64,000 bases of DNA from NCBI GenBank assembly GCA_907165275.2, contig OU015655.1, positions 942,501-1,006,500 on the forward strand. Reading direction: 5' to 3'. The notes under the pieces were generated by a model that saw only the letters and a list, made by a program, of their open reading frames with translations, ran no database searches and was not told where the DNA came from. Below, one piece after another: positions 1 to 31,646 of this stretch (the stretch's first letter is position 1; every line of letters starts with the position of its first letter). The DNA is from Zygaena filipendulae. Its lineage: Eukaryota; Arthropoda; Insecta; Lepidoptera; Zygaenidae. The translations under genes were made by a program, and so were the position numbers.

Positions 1-2
1 GT

Positions 3-68
3 TTGACACGTTGCAAGAAATGTGATGTTGGAGTGTGTGTCAAGTGTTTTGAAACATATCATTCATAG
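3..68 (+). pseudogene. C-terminal end of a piggyBac-type transposase
   Basis: The window opens inside a frame reading TRCKKCDVGVCVKCFETYHS, then TAG. The CxxC, CxxC and final YH pattern matches the cysteine-rich zinc-binding tail of piggyBac-family transposases (family knowledge). The rest lies off the left edge, so whether the gene is intact cannot be judged. Confidence 0.7.
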
Positions 69-344
69 TGTTAATCTAGTAAATTACATATAACAATGGG
101 TAATATAATCAATAGTTATCTAATAAACTACACTTTTTGATTACATTCTGTTTTGTCATAAATGGTCTTTTATTTCCTCTTATTATCCTACTGTCCTACA
201 TATAGGACGGCTGTTTCCCTGAAAGCCTTACACTTAATTTTTTTTTTCATAATTTTTTTTATGTTGCATAAGATCTAATAAACTAAATAATGTAACTTTT
301 TTCAAAATTTTCAGAAAATTTTAGTTTCAGGCTTATCTGGGTTA
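69..344. other. AT-rich DNA after the transposase tail
   Basis: No gene seen. This is probably the 3' flank of the piggyBac-type element. A TTAA occurs after ccttacac near 232, but I could not confirm it as the element end. Confidence 0.3.
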
Positions 345-600
345 AAAAATATTGGACACGTATTTTTTTTATTTTTTATGTAACCAAAAAATAACGGAGA
401 TATATCAAGTCGAAATTTCTCATGACGTCACGCCTCGCTACAGTATGTTCGCACGTTATAGCGAGCTGTGACATCACGAGTCCCCCACCCTAAACTTTAA
501 TGCGCTTTATCTATGCATATTTCCATTATTTTAAAAAAGCAAAAAATACGTGTCTTTTATTTTTTTATTATCTAACTGACGGACTAAATAGAATTTTGAT
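345..600 (+). mobile_element. TTAGTCCGTC-family MITE, copy 1
   Basis: Diagnostic pieces in order: attggacacgtatttt, ataacgg, tgacgtcac, cgagtcccccaccctaaact, aatgcgctttatct, taactgacggactaa. It lies head to head with copy 2, making a roughly 550-bp inverted pair. Confidence 0.7.
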
Positions 601-619
601 TTTTTTACCCAGGAAACTA

Positions 620-900
620 GCCTATTCTAATTAGACCGTCAGTTAGAAAAAAAAAAAAAAACAAGAGAAACGTATTTTTTGCTTTTTCAAATAAATTAAA
701 ATATACAGAGATGCTTCGCATTAAAGTTTAAGGTGAGTGGGTCGTGACATCACTAACCGCTAAAACTGCCATACAAACTGTGCCGTCACGCGAAATTTCA
801 ACTCAATGTGTCGCCGTTATTTTTTGATAACGTAAAAATTAAAAAATACGTGTCCAATATTTTTTATTAATCTACGAGACGGACAAAAAAAAATCAACAT
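620..900 (-). mobile_element. TTAGTCCGTC-family MITE, copy 2
   Basis: Same pieces as copy 1 in reverse order, starting ttagaccgtcagttag and ending gacggac. With copy 1 it could fold into a very long hairpin. Confidence 0.7.
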
Positions 901-917
901 GCCCATTATATCTACTA

Positions 918-1160
918 CTAGCTGTCCCGCGCGGTTTCACCCGCGATAATTTCGAAGTTCCCGCGGAATTGTTCCATACAAACTTTACTCCTTTTCATCC
1001 CCTTAGGAGTTGAATTTTCAAAAATCCTTTCTTATCGGAGGCTCACGTTATACAAAGAACACACCCTCCAAGTTTCAGGTCTCTACGATCAGCGGTTTAG
1101 GCTCTGCGTTGATCCATCATTCAGGAAGTCATTCAGGACAAAGCATTTTATGTGTATAGA
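918..1160 (-). mobile_element. Nonautonomous Helitron-type element, subfamily 2, complete
   Basis: Reversed, it starts TC after A and ends CTAG before T, with the GC hairpin (CGCGGGTGAAACCGCGCGG) just inside the 3' end. The inner part (caaagaacacaccctccaag) is shared with copies at 8845-9051 and 47473-47714. Confidence 0.75.
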
Positions 1161-1190
1161 TTAAAACTAGAATGAGCATTAAAAGAACAA

Positions 1191-1724
1191 TAATAGGGTA
1201 CTTGCATGAATTTTTTTTTAAAGTCTATTTTAAAGATATAAATAAGCAAGAAAAAGAAAAAAAAAATGCATAAATTAATTAAATAGAGCGTTTCAAAGTT
1301 ACTACTTTTGACCGTACCGCCATAACGCACAATGACGTCACTAGATAAAAATGACGGTTTATTAGTCTGTGATAGAGATGTCACTGTCGTGTTGACAGGA
1401 TCGTGTGACACTGACAAACAGATAACTTCAATATCCAAAAGCAAAATTAAGGTTGAAATGCGTCGATTACTTCCAAAAGTTCCAGTAAAAAATCGAAATG
1501 CATTTTAAAGTAAAAAACTTCAGAAAATGGAAAATATGGGTTGACTGTATGCACTTAGTTTCTTTTGCCTTCTCTGAAGGAGGTAAATGCTTCCTAAAAA
1601 AATGAAAGTGACGTCATGTGTCAAGCTTGGAAGATAAATCTTTCACGATAACGCTTTTCTAAGGCTCTATTTTTGAAATATTGACACAATTTGTTATTAT
1701 AAATTTCATGCAAGTACCCTATTA
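1191..1724. mobile_element. TIR element of about 530 bp
   Basis: Inverted ends taatagggtacttgcatgaa (1191-1210) and the complement at 1705-1724 match perfectly. The interior has no recognisable protein. A 2- or 3-base target site (TA or TAA) is likely but ambiguous. Confidence 0.7.
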
Positions 1725-1907
1725 AACTCATTACTTATAGTATAGCTATACTTACACTTCATTATTTTTGGAAGAGTTTATTTTTCTTCGAAGATAAAGT
1801 GTTTATCTCTTACCAAAAATTAAACAGAATGATCACAATCATAGGATCAGAACTATTCGTACGTACAATTCTGACAAACGCTTGTTTGTATACCTTACAC
1901 ATACTTA

Positions 1908-2018
1908 GTTTCCCCCTCAGAAGAATAACTTTCCCCTATAAATATTGGAAATGACAGCAATGGAAATGTATCTGGCGTTGACAGCCGTGTACCTTAGTTA
2001 TTCTTCTGAGCGTGTACC
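1908..2018. mobile_element. Two very short TIR remnants with direct flanking repeats
   Basis: CTCAGAAGAATAAC (1916-1929) sits between two tttcccc copies. TTAGTTATTCTTCTGAG (1994-2010) sits between two perfect cgtgtacc copies (1986-1993, 2011-2018). Both are the same terminal sequence in opposite orientation; a third case is at 53781-53809. Confidence 0.55.
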
Positions 2019-2261
2019 TACCTACCTACGCGCTACGCCCAACCAAACCGCGTAGGTATAAGCATGTGGTTGGCTGTATTATTACAAGATTCGATGACAA
2101 GTGTCACCAGAGGAATTTTCGTCTTCGACCCACTTCGTACCCATTTCACGCGGTTATGGCAACCCTTCAGTATTAGCGTGCACTACTTTAGGTACTACTA
2201 TTTGTCGTATCGTACCTACCGCAATAGGCATTTTTCCGGGGTAAGAATATCAAAATTCTAT

Positions 2262-2415
2262 TTAGTCCGTCTTGTAGATTAAGTAATAAAAAATATTGGA
2301 CACGATTTTTTAATTTTTTACGTAATCAAAAAATAACGGAGTAAGTCAAAAAGTCGCGTGACGTCACAGCGTGCTATAAACTGTAGCACGGCGTGACGTC
2401 ACACGATAGTGGAGC
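2262..2415 (+). mobile_element. TTAGTCCGTC-family MITE, truncated
   Basis: Starts tttagtccgtcttgtagatta, followed by the attggacacg and cgtgacgtcac pieces, but breaks off before the right half. Confidence 0.6.
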
Positions 2416-2616
2416 TAGTGTGTATATTTTCAGTTTTTGAGGTTTACCGCGCTTGAATTCCGGCATACTTCGGGAAAACTGCTTTTTGCATTTGGCTCTG
2501 TCTTCTTAAAGAAGAAAAATCACATAGGTTCTACATAGACAAAGCTAAACGTTATTGACTGATAATATTGAAAAGCAATAAATCACATTACATTACATTA
2601 CATTAGTATAGGAGAG

Positions 2617-2620
<4 letters not shown>

Positions 2621-2651
<31 letters not shown>
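2621..2651. repeat. (AT)n microsatellite
   Basis: About 15 AT units, preceded by (CATTA)n at about 2583-2605 and followed by (TTTG)n. Confidence 0.9.
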
Positions 2652-2658
<7 letters not shown>

Positions 2659-2769
2659 TGTTTGTTTGTTCGTTTGTAATGGAAATGATTTAACCAAATT
2701 TATTAATTATTTCATTTATAGGAAGCTACAGTGTTCGGGAGTGACATAAGAAATTTTTTCTAAATAATT

Positions 2770-3100
2770 TAGGTTTCACCCGCGTGAGTTTCGAAATTCC
2801 CGCAGGAACTCCAAAGTAAAGTTTTGTCCAAAAAATAAAAATAAAAAATTCTGGCGGGTTCACCCTTATCACAGATAATATAATACTATACTAGCCCTTA
2901 TCATTCAGGGGTAGGTATAAAAAATAGCCTCAGACCTAACAAATATACCTACACAAAAAAATTCATAAAAATCGGCAAAGCGTTTTGGGGGTGTTGGATA
3001 ATAAGAACTGTGACACGAGATTTTTATATACAACAAACAACTGCCCGTGGTTTTACCCGCGTGAGTTTTGGGATCAGGAACATTTGCGGACGCAGACAGA
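2770..3100 (-). mobile_element. Decayed Helitron-type fragments
   Basis: Pieces such as ggtttcacccgcgtgagttt and cccgcaggaactcc recur twice (near 2772 and 3042) with poor ends. Confidence 0.4.
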
Positions 3101-3339
3101 ACAACCAGCCAATTAAAGTATCATCACAAATCACAATCGGACCAATGGTTTCAAAACGCATAAAGGACAGACATACAGACATTCATTTTTATTTATACAG
3201 AAGAAGATTACCATTACTCAAAACTAATAGCGGTAAGCGTGTGTTAGAGATCAACGAATTTGATATTTCATACTTATTGGTTCATACAAATCAATGCAAC
3301 GTGAAATCCGTGTCTGTCTATTCTCATCATTTCAAATAA

Positions 3340-4860
3340 CCATCAAAGATATTATTAGAATATGTCGCGTACCTATATATAATCTATGTTTCATATTTAT
3401 TATTTCAAATCAAAAGAATTTAATTCGGTTAGCGACGCGCGCCTCTCAACCGGCGGAGCTCGCCTTCCCTACACACAGACATTACCGTTTAAATAATGCA
3501 TAGAGTGATTTTTGTCAATTCGATATACAAAATATACAATTCAAATGGTACAGCGATCGATGTTTCCACAAGTACTGGGCACGATGAAAAAATATTAGGT
3601 ACCTAAATATGAAACATTTGGCCTTGATAGTACCTATACCGTCTGCCCAATAACCTAGTGGCCGGATTTTGGGGCATAATCTATTCACACAACAAAACTG
3701 TAACTAGGAGAACGTGTGCAGGTACGTTGAGAATATTTAAAACAACAACACGCCCAGCCTACACAAAAAAAGTTCGATCAGAATCCAGAATAAAGATTTT
3801 TAGGATTTTAGTACGTAACTACGTAGGTAGGTAAGTCTGTCTAAACGAAACGACTGCTGCACAGACTAGAAGCTAACATTTACAATCACCACTCGAGCAG
3901 AACCGCGGTAAAAGTTAATATTAATATTATAGACACCTAGGTACATCACCCGTGCATCTTTTTCGTCGTACAGTATCACAAATCGCAAGTACAACACAAG
4001 ACTTAGGTATATTAAAAAAAAAACGCGGTTTTCCTGGAACTCCATTTGTATTTCAGTTGAAAAACAAACCGGAAAACTTTACCTAAAAATATTAGGTACA
4101 TCCATACTCGCTTTGCCTCGCTCTGTTTTCTGGTGAGGATATAAACCTCTTGACTCACATACTAATAACCTCAAATATAAACACAAGCATTGAAAATGCC
4201 GTTTACCGTATACATATAAAAAAAATAACAACTACTTACGCGATTTTACAAATTATATCGAGGATTCCCTACTAGCAGATTTTCTCTAGGTGCCTACTCA
4301 TATTATGAAAAGATTCGGCTTTTTGTATGTTTGTAATCGATAAACTTAACAGATACTTAACCGATTTTAAAAATTCTTTCATTTATGAAATGATTCGGTG
4401 TTCCTAAGTTAGATGCTTACGTTGTACCCCGGAATTCCCCCAGGAACTCTGAAATTAATGCGAGTGAAGCTGTGGGGATCGACTCGTTTTTCACATAGTT
4501 ATACCTACATTTTACATGGCCACTCGATACCCAAGACTCATTACTAACGTCACAATGAACCTCTGATCGACTAGAAATAAAACATAAAAGACTCATTAGA
4601 GTGGAAAGCTTACAGCATTTAGTCTTTGAAAATGGTAGCATCCACTCTACTCGATGGAATGGACGGTACTTTTTGGTTTCCGAGGAAGGTTTCACATATA
4701 TTGTTATCTCAACAATACGTAAGTACTTAGCGTACGTGGACAATCTATATACATATAATAAATGAGTATAATCCGCGATTCTGTTCATTGAATATTTTTA
4801 ACAAAGATTGACAGAGGGCGATAAAAGAAGAGTAACCGAGCACAAAAGAGATTTAAAAAA
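3340..4860. other. AT-rich stretch without a supported gene
   Basis: Reading frames here have no domain, no exon-like GC rise and no convincing splice context. Only a weak Helitron-like piece (cccggaattcccccaggaactc near 4430) is visible. Confidence 0.4.
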
Positions 4861-4863
4861 AAA

Positions 4864-5052
4864 ACTGTCTGTCTGTCTATCTGTTCGCGATAATCTCCGA
4901 ACCTACAGAACGGATTGTCATGCGGTTTTCACAGGTAGATTAAGCTTAGCCTGGAGCTACATATAGGCTTTGTTTCATTGAAATCGGATGTCGGCAAAAA
5001 AAGTTGTTGTATAAAAACCTTTCACGCGGGTGAAACCGCGGGGCACAGCTAG
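4864..5052 (+). mobile_element. Helitron-type element ending CTAG
   Basis: Tail ttcacgcgggtgaaaccgcg then gggcacagCTAG before T. The 5' part begins ctgtctgtctgtc; the TC start is eroded. Confidence 0.65.
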
Positions 5053-5640
5053 TAAGAAATAAATCTAGCACAGTTGTTATTGTCGTTGATGTTTGAGTGT
5101 TTACGCATCATTATGACAATGACAATATTCGGTGGTCATAATTTTTTTCAGGATTTTTTACAGGATAACATTTCTTTAATACTCTGCTTTCGATAGGAAA
5201 TATGCTTAAAACACAATCATTTATTTATTGATTAGCTGGTGCCCTATATCTTTTTATGTAATCCTGACAACGTGTATGCGTAATTTCATGACGATCGGTT
5301 TAGTAGTTAGGGTGTGAAAACGTGACAAACAAACTTAAGGGTGTGAAAGAATAACAGACAGACAGACAGAGTTACTTTCGCATTTAAAATATTAGTTGGG
5401 ATTATGATCTTTAGAATAGTTTTTGTTAATTTACTATGAGTTACTATGCTACTTTGTTATGGCAGTTATTAAATTCCAATTTGCAGTTTTGTGCGTGATG
5501 TTATGCGGTTGGGTACGTGTCTGTTTGGTTTTCGTCTGTTAAAAGAACAGCGGTAAATTTAATATGAAGTAAAGTGTGCCTTAACTTATATTTCAATACA
5601 TTTTGCACACATTTAAATATTTGACGTTTTTTGCCCGCAG

Positions 5641-5681
5641 ATTCAAAGAAGAATCCAGCCCCCCCGGCACAGCGGCGCAAG
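5641..5681 (+). CDS. E78: Possible small upstream exon of E78
   Basis: A pyrimidine-rich acceptor (gttttttgcccgcag) precedes 41 bases, which are followed by a GTAATG donor. Read in the frame that needs one base from an earlier exon, it gives a basic proline-rich peptide (SKKNPAPPAQRRK) and ends on a codon boundary. That matches the phase of the open frame starting at 11289. The exon upstream of it is not visible. It could be an isoform-specific A/B exon of E78 or a chance pair of splice sites. Confidence 0.4.
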
Positions 5682-6020
5682 GTAATGTGTTGTTTACGCT
5701 TTCATATGTATATTTTTTTTTTTATTTTTAACATGTTTTTCTTGAATTTGTTATTATTATCCCACATCCGGTGCGTACGCAGCTTTTTTTGCAACATCGC
5801 CTTTTTTCACCACCAACCTCCTACATTGTAACATAGGTACCTTGTTGTTCAAGGGCGCGATGCTTCGAAGGTTGGTTGAAGTGTTTTAATTTAAAAGGGC
5901 TCCTACATTGTCAGCCAAAATTTTATAATGAATGTTGCCCCGCAATATGTACTCGCCGAGCAAAGTCGATTAATTATTATCATCGGGGGGCACGGTAGTG
6001 CCCCCGCCAATTATTATTTA

Positions 6021-6207
6021 CTAGCTGTGCCCCGCGGTTTCACCCGCGGTAATTTCGGAGTTCACGCGGGAATTCCGGGATAAAAACTACCCTATATCCT
6101 TCTCAGTACCCCTGACAACGTGCATGCCAAATTTCATCCAAATCCGTTCAGCCGTCTTTGCGTTATTGAGTAACAAACATCTAAACATCCACACTTTCAC
6201 ATAATTG
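6021..6207 (-). mobile_element. Helitron-type element
   Basis: CTAGctgtgccccgcggttt, then ggaattccgggataaaaact and the ctgacaacgtgcatgcc block, ending near ccacactttcaca. Confidence 0.7.
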
Positions 6208-6309
6208 TTATTTATTTATTTAGAAAAATAGCATACAATAACACAACCCCAAAAACCTGCTGAGCTTATATTGATAATAATTTTACCATACGCTATGCTT
6301 ATCCTTATA

Positions 6310-6500
6310 TATTATAAAACAAAGTGCTCCGCCTCTTTTGTCTGTCTGTTCGCGATAATCTCATAAACTACTGAACGGATTTTCAAGCAGTTTTCACCAA
6401 TAGACAGAGTTATCATGAGGAAGGTTTATATGTTTATTTTATCCTAGAATTGCAGCGGGAATTCCGATATTACAGCGGGTGAAACCGTGGAAAAGGTAGT
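6310..6500 (+). mobile_element. Helitron-type element, decayed end
   Basis: Contains tctgttcgcgataatctc, actgaacggattttca and a weakened terminal hairpin (gcgggtgaaaccgtgg), ending ggTAGT instead of CTAGT. Confidence 0.6.
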
Positions 6501-6896
6501 TACAAATTTCAAATTGAAACTGGATAAATGAAAATAGTTCTTGTCTTTTTCTGTAACCCTGACAACGTATTTGCGAGGTTCATGGTGATCGGTTGAGTGG
6601 TTGGCGCATGAAGGCGTAACAAACTGAACCGGCAAACAAATTGTTTGACTTTTTAGTAGGTAAGTTGCCAATTCTTAGCTCAGGGTTCAGCTAAAAATTT
6701 GCGCTACTCTGCTCCGTGCCAAGCAAGTTGCTGACCTAGGCACCCATAATGTAAGTATGTTTGTATGTAAGTTGTAGGTATACCTATAGTTTAAAGTTTA
6801 ATTTATTTTTAATAGATAAATAATAATATATTTGAAAATTATATACCAATAAAGATTCATTGTTTCAAATTTTTCAGAGACTTTATAATACGTATA

Positions 6897-7080
6897 CTAG
6901 CCGATCCCCCACGGTTGCACACGCGTTCCGTATTAATTTCGACAAAAAGTAACCTATCTATGTATATATTTAGCTACAAACTCAGGAACACTGTAGCATC
7001 CTATAAGTGAAAGATATTAAAAATCAGTTATGTAGTTTACTAACTCACAAACAATCAAACACAAGGAATCAAATCTTTTC
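6897..7080 (-). mobile_element. Diverged Helitron-type fragment
   Basis: Starts CTAGccgatcccccacgg and ends near aaatcttttctctttttat, an older copy with a weak hairpin. Confidence 0.45.
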
Positions 7081-7423
7081 TCTTTTTATTATTACGTTTG
7101 TTATTAATTGGTTGGAATTGTCATAGTCTTCTGAAATTGTACGATATACCTGAAGGTGCTCGTTCCAGTGCAGTATATAGGATTTGACGCAGTGAGGGAT
7201 GTTTTCACGAAGTACGATATGCTTTCATCGTTTCCTTTTATTAACCCTGCCCACGCTCGGAATTTAATATTAGAGCTCGTGCAGCGACAGTGCAGTAAAT
7301 GTCAGTTATCACTACGTACTTACCTATAAACTGGTCTCGCATCCCTATACGAATGCATCATATACGATTATACTAAGTTATATATAGGTACCTATGCGAA
7401 TAGACTGTGGTGCATATGTCACC

Positions 7424-7750
7424 GTAAAATTGTAAATACCTTTAGATTACAATCTATCTCGCGAGACTGTAAACTGTCGAAAGATTGTGATATAGTGACA
7501 TCTATGATGACCATTTGTATTTGCTGCATCACCAGCCGCTGCCGTGACACGCTCGCTGCGCTCGCTCAGCTCGCGCGAATTGATCACCAGTACAATCCTA
7601 ATCTAACCAAGAATGTCGCATTGTAATCTACCGAAAAATAATGAGCTAAATTATAAGCAGTATGCAACGGTTTAGAGTCTTCCGACAGTTTACAATCTCG
7701 CGAGACAGATTACAGATAATCTAACAGTATTTATTGTGCAATTATAAAGT
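7424..7750. mobile_element. MITE with TCGCGAGA-centred inverted ends
   Basis: Left attacaatctatctcgcgag (7446-7465) and right ctcgcgagacagattacaga (7697-7716) are inverted copies, with matching outer parts (taaata, gttagat). The interior is GC-richer (cacgctcgctgcgctcgctc). Confidence 0.65.
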
Positions 7751-8844
7751 AAATATCTTTCACTATAGCGCCACAATTTTCATCCCATTGGCGGATGAAT
7801 TTTTGAAAGACACCTCTTGGTTAAGTGGGATTACGAATGAATAGCCCAAATACAATATTATATCGTTTATTTTTTATTGACATAACATTTAGCATTATTG
7901 CTGATATGCACTTTGAAATACTCGTGGATAAACTTATAGATTTGAAAAAAAAAATGAAAGCCTTTATTGAAACAAAAAGGAAATTGTACAGTCAATTATC
8001 AAAGGAATATTTTCAACTGGAAAACCATTTCACCAAACAATAGTTGAGTGCCTTGATTTGAACGTAGAACGATTGAGTTGTTTGTTTTTCGGTAACCGCC
8101 GAAGTGGTTGCAATAACTCTACATATAGAGGCCAAAATCGTTCAGGAAACCGGATGTTTGTGTTTGAAAAACTCGGCACCGTATAAAAAATTACAGTACA
8201 AAAACAGTTTTTGTGATACACATGCATACCTACATGTACTTAGCCACCTATCTATGGTTTCATACATTATGTAACACCGCATCTCTCGCTGGTTATGGCC
8301 CAGGAAGGCGAAGGCTTACAGATTATACCTACCCAGATCACTCCACTAGTACCTACTAATTCAAATCCTAAGCTTAGTTATCGGCAAATCTTATGAGACA
8401 GCCCAGCATGTCCGCTAATGGTATCTACTGCTTTGCAAAACCTCTTCCATCGCCAAAATCAATGACGTTATAAACTTAAACTAATCGGAACAAAGTTAGA
8501 TTTCCAACGCGCTCGTGTGGGAATACGTGCGATTAGATGCACACTCCAAATGTCACAGGATAATGTACCGTAACGTATTATATTTAGAATTGCGTGTTGT
8601 TTGTGTAATGCCGTCTAACGTCTGTGCGGTTCGTTGACCTGTGCAAAGGTTTGCTTCCTGCGCTAGAACTCCTAGAGAGGTAGCTTTTTACACGAGCCGT
8701 ATCTAAACGTGTCGTTCTTTGCTGGATCCTCCCGTATTAAATTTTTAGTGCGATTATTTAATGCTCGGAAAATATGCTCAATTTCACAACAACAAAACTC
8801 TCGGTATAGATTTTAGAGATTAAATTGACTTCTTCTTTTAAAAC

Positions 8845-9051
8845 TGATGGATCAACGCACAACCTAAACCGCTGATCCTAGAGACCTGAAACTTGGAGGG
8901 TGTGTTCTTTGTGTAACGTAGACATCCGACAAGAAAGGATTTTTGTAAATTCAACTTCTAAGGGGATGAAGTGGGGTTGCAAAGTTTGTATGGAACAATT
9001 CCGCGGGAAATTACTGACCTCATCGCGGGTGAAACCGGGCGGGACAGCTAG
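8845..9051 (+). mobile_element. Helitron-type element, subfamily 2, 5' end missing
   Basis: Shares gatggatcaacgcacaacct, cttggagggtgtgttctttg and the CTAG end with the copies at 918 and 47473, in the opposite orientation. Confidence 0.7.
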
Positions 9052-9203
9052 TATGTTATAAAAACTTAGTAAACGAGTTTTGTAGCAAACCGACTAAGTT
9101 CACCGCATTATCACGCTCTGCGAAAGATGTGCTCCTGTTGCCAGAAACGTACACGTATTACGCTCATAACTCGTAATTTCCACAGTTTGACAACATTTTA
9201 TTA

Positions 9204-9365
9204 CTAGCTGCGCCCCGCAGTTTCACCCGCGTGATTTGCGGAATTCCCGCAGGAACTCCCAATTTTCTGTAATGCAAACCTTCTTCTGATAATTTAGAAC
9301 CTAACAAAAACAGTCATTCACATCGGTGGAGCCATTCTCGAGTTTTAGCGAGACAAACTACAGCA
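9204..9365 (-). mobile_element. Helitron-type element, short
   Basis: CTAGctgcgccccgcagttt and cccgcaggaactccc, ending after cattctcgagttttagcg. A cacaggatgtcccgt-like motif follows at about 9380. Confidence 0.55.
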
Positions 9366-10042
9366 GTTAATTTTATATACAGGATGTCCCGTAAATCAAC
9401 GTCAAGCCAGAACCGGGTGATAGGCTAAGTCATAACTTAATAGAAAAACACAAAAAAAATAGTCTTTAAAAATATATCTATAAGAATTTGGCATTTACAA
9501 AAACGTGATCATATCAAAAATTATAAAACAAATAATATAAAATATGTATTTTAGATGTCGGTATATTATAACAGTTTTATTGTATTTTATATTAAAACAA
9601 TTCTTAAATTATTTTAGTTGTCTTGTTTACCTCATACTTATGTAAAAAAAAAGAAAAAAGTAAGTATATTGCAAATCACAGCTTTGTTACTAAATTACGA
9701 ATGTATAATAAGCTATTAATATAAAGCTTTGCCCGTAAGCAGTTGGTGTGCCAATAAAATAAATAAATAAACGAAAAACAAACGAAAAAATTAAAAAAAA
9801 AGAAAAAAAAACATTGGCAGCAAATAAATAAAAAATTAGTAAACACACAGTGGGCATGCACCGATGCGGGCTGATACGATATGAATTACAAATTTAGCCT
9901 TGAAATTCAATAAGGGTTCAGTAAGGCTCCATTCTAGGACTCTCGATTTAATACTGATATGTATGTTAAGGCCCGTATTATATTTGTATTATAAATGCGA
10001 ATGTGAGTTCGGTACTCAAACTTGAATCCTTTATATATATAC

Positions 10043-10322
10043 TAGCTAGTTAATTTCGACGTTCTCGCGGCAATTCCACGACAATAAGTAGGTACTTTAT
10101 GTCTCTGACAACATTCGCATTTATAATATTACTAGCTGTCCCCCGCGATTTCATCCGCGGTAGTTTTGGAGTTCCCGCGGGAATTCCGGGTTAAAAACTA
10201 TCCTATCTTTTAAGTTGGGCCAAATACAACATAGTGACCAAACTTCATCATGATCGATTCAGTAGTTTAGGAGTCCATTGCGGACAAACAACGTGACGGC
10301 GTAATTTATATATATTAAAGAT
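10043..10322 (-). mobile_element. Two adjoining Helitron-type pieces
   Basis: A 5'-half piece (to 10131, ending cgcatttataatatta) directly abuts CTAGctgtcccccgcgattt of a second copy (10132-10322), giving a head-to-tail pair. Confidence 0.6.
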
Positions 10323-10527
10323 TAAGGATTACATAAAAGCATTAGTTTCATCCTACATTGAAAGCCAAGAACCTTCGACGATCTATAAAACCGTGCATCC
10401 GAAAATAATGTATACTCTAAAATTGTCCTGACTCACTGATTCATCAACGCCCTGATTAAACTGCGGGCTCTAGAAGTATACAATTTTTAACAGATAATTT
10501 TTGTATAATTATCTCTGTATTAATTAC

Positions 10528-10730
10528 TTAGCTTTTTCCCGCAGTTTCAACCGCGGTAATTTCGAAGTTCCCGCGGTAATTTTAAGATACAATATAGCTA
10601 TGTTACTCGGGGATAATGTAGCATTCTAATGGTGAAAGAATTTTTGAAATCGGTTCACTAGTTTTGGAGTTAATTCGTAACAAACAAACAAACAAAAAAT
10701 CAAATCTTTCCTCTTTATAATAATATGTCT
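10528..10730 (-). mobile_element. Helitron-type element, decayed end
   Basis: ttcccgcagtttcaaccgcg, cggtaatttcgaagttcccg and ggtgaaagaatttttgaaatcggtt are present; the CTAG terminus is altered. Confidence 0.55.
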
Positions 10731-11288
10731 AATTGTCTATTTATATATTTTTTTAATTTATGTACATGAACATAAAAAATAAACAGTTGAATTGAGAGCC
10801 TCCTCCTTTTTTGGGAGTCGATTAAAAAGGGACACAACACAAATGTTAAAAATTTAGACTTACTGCGACTTGGGCTAACCGCGATTTGGACTAAGTGCGT
10901 CTTAGTTGAAGCAGCTTGGACAAAATAAGATTTGGACATACCTATAATGGCGACTAACGTATAGATAAAATACAACCTACAAATTTACAATTAAAATATA
11001 AGGTCATTAGATCAAGTACATAGATTAACTAACTCGGTGAAATATTACCAAATAATTAATTGATCGTGTAGAGTCTGAAAATATTACACACTTAATACAA
11101 ACAGAATACCTTCTTTTTAAAGATTTGGGTAAAAATTGCAAATATTTCAACCATTCGGCGTATCAGTTTCATTGTTTATTAATTTGATACTGGCCGAAAA
11201 AGCATTAGCAAATCGAATTAAAAACTCTCACTGTTGATGTGCGCGTGCGATCACGGTAGCGTTGTGTTTTTTATTTTTTTTTTGAAAG

Positions 11289-31268
<19,980 letters not shown>

Positions 31269-31640
31269 AAAGTTTATCGTTCCATTCCTTTACTTAGTGG
31301 TTTTTTTTAAATATATGTCTTAGTTCTGATCTCAATGACTGTGGTGAGACATCACTGGTTTGTGGTGGTTGTCTGTGATATGAGATGAGGCGCGAACCAA
31401 CACCGTGTGTGGCCACGAGTCGAAACTGTACTTCTCACATCATCTGTTTAATTTGTATAAGGTGCTTGCATATTTTATTATTTTTAAGAATAGATTAATA
31501 GTTAAACAGGATGTATTTATTAGAATTATGCTTTGTTTTAACACTCGAGAAGGAATTGATACTCTCAATCGCGAATCTTTTAAAGTATGCAAAATTACAG
31601 GTACGCTTATGTTGGTTGGTTGGACACGGTCGTATATTAT

Positions 31641-31646
31641 AATAAA
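31641..31646 (+). promoter_or_regulatory. Candidate polyadenylation signal for E78
   Basis: AATAAA lies 373 bases after the E78 stop, with T-rich DNA downstream. Other AATAAA sites occur further along near 32.4 kb, so the used site is not certain. Confidence 0.35.

Noticed and set aside
4417..4788. 123-codon frame on the - strand
   Set aside because: It has no recognisable protein features and partly covers a decayed Helitron-type piece.
7825..8043. 72-codon frame with a lysine-rich helical end
   Set aside because: The codons are explained by A-rich DNA, and there is no splice or homology support inside the E78 intron.
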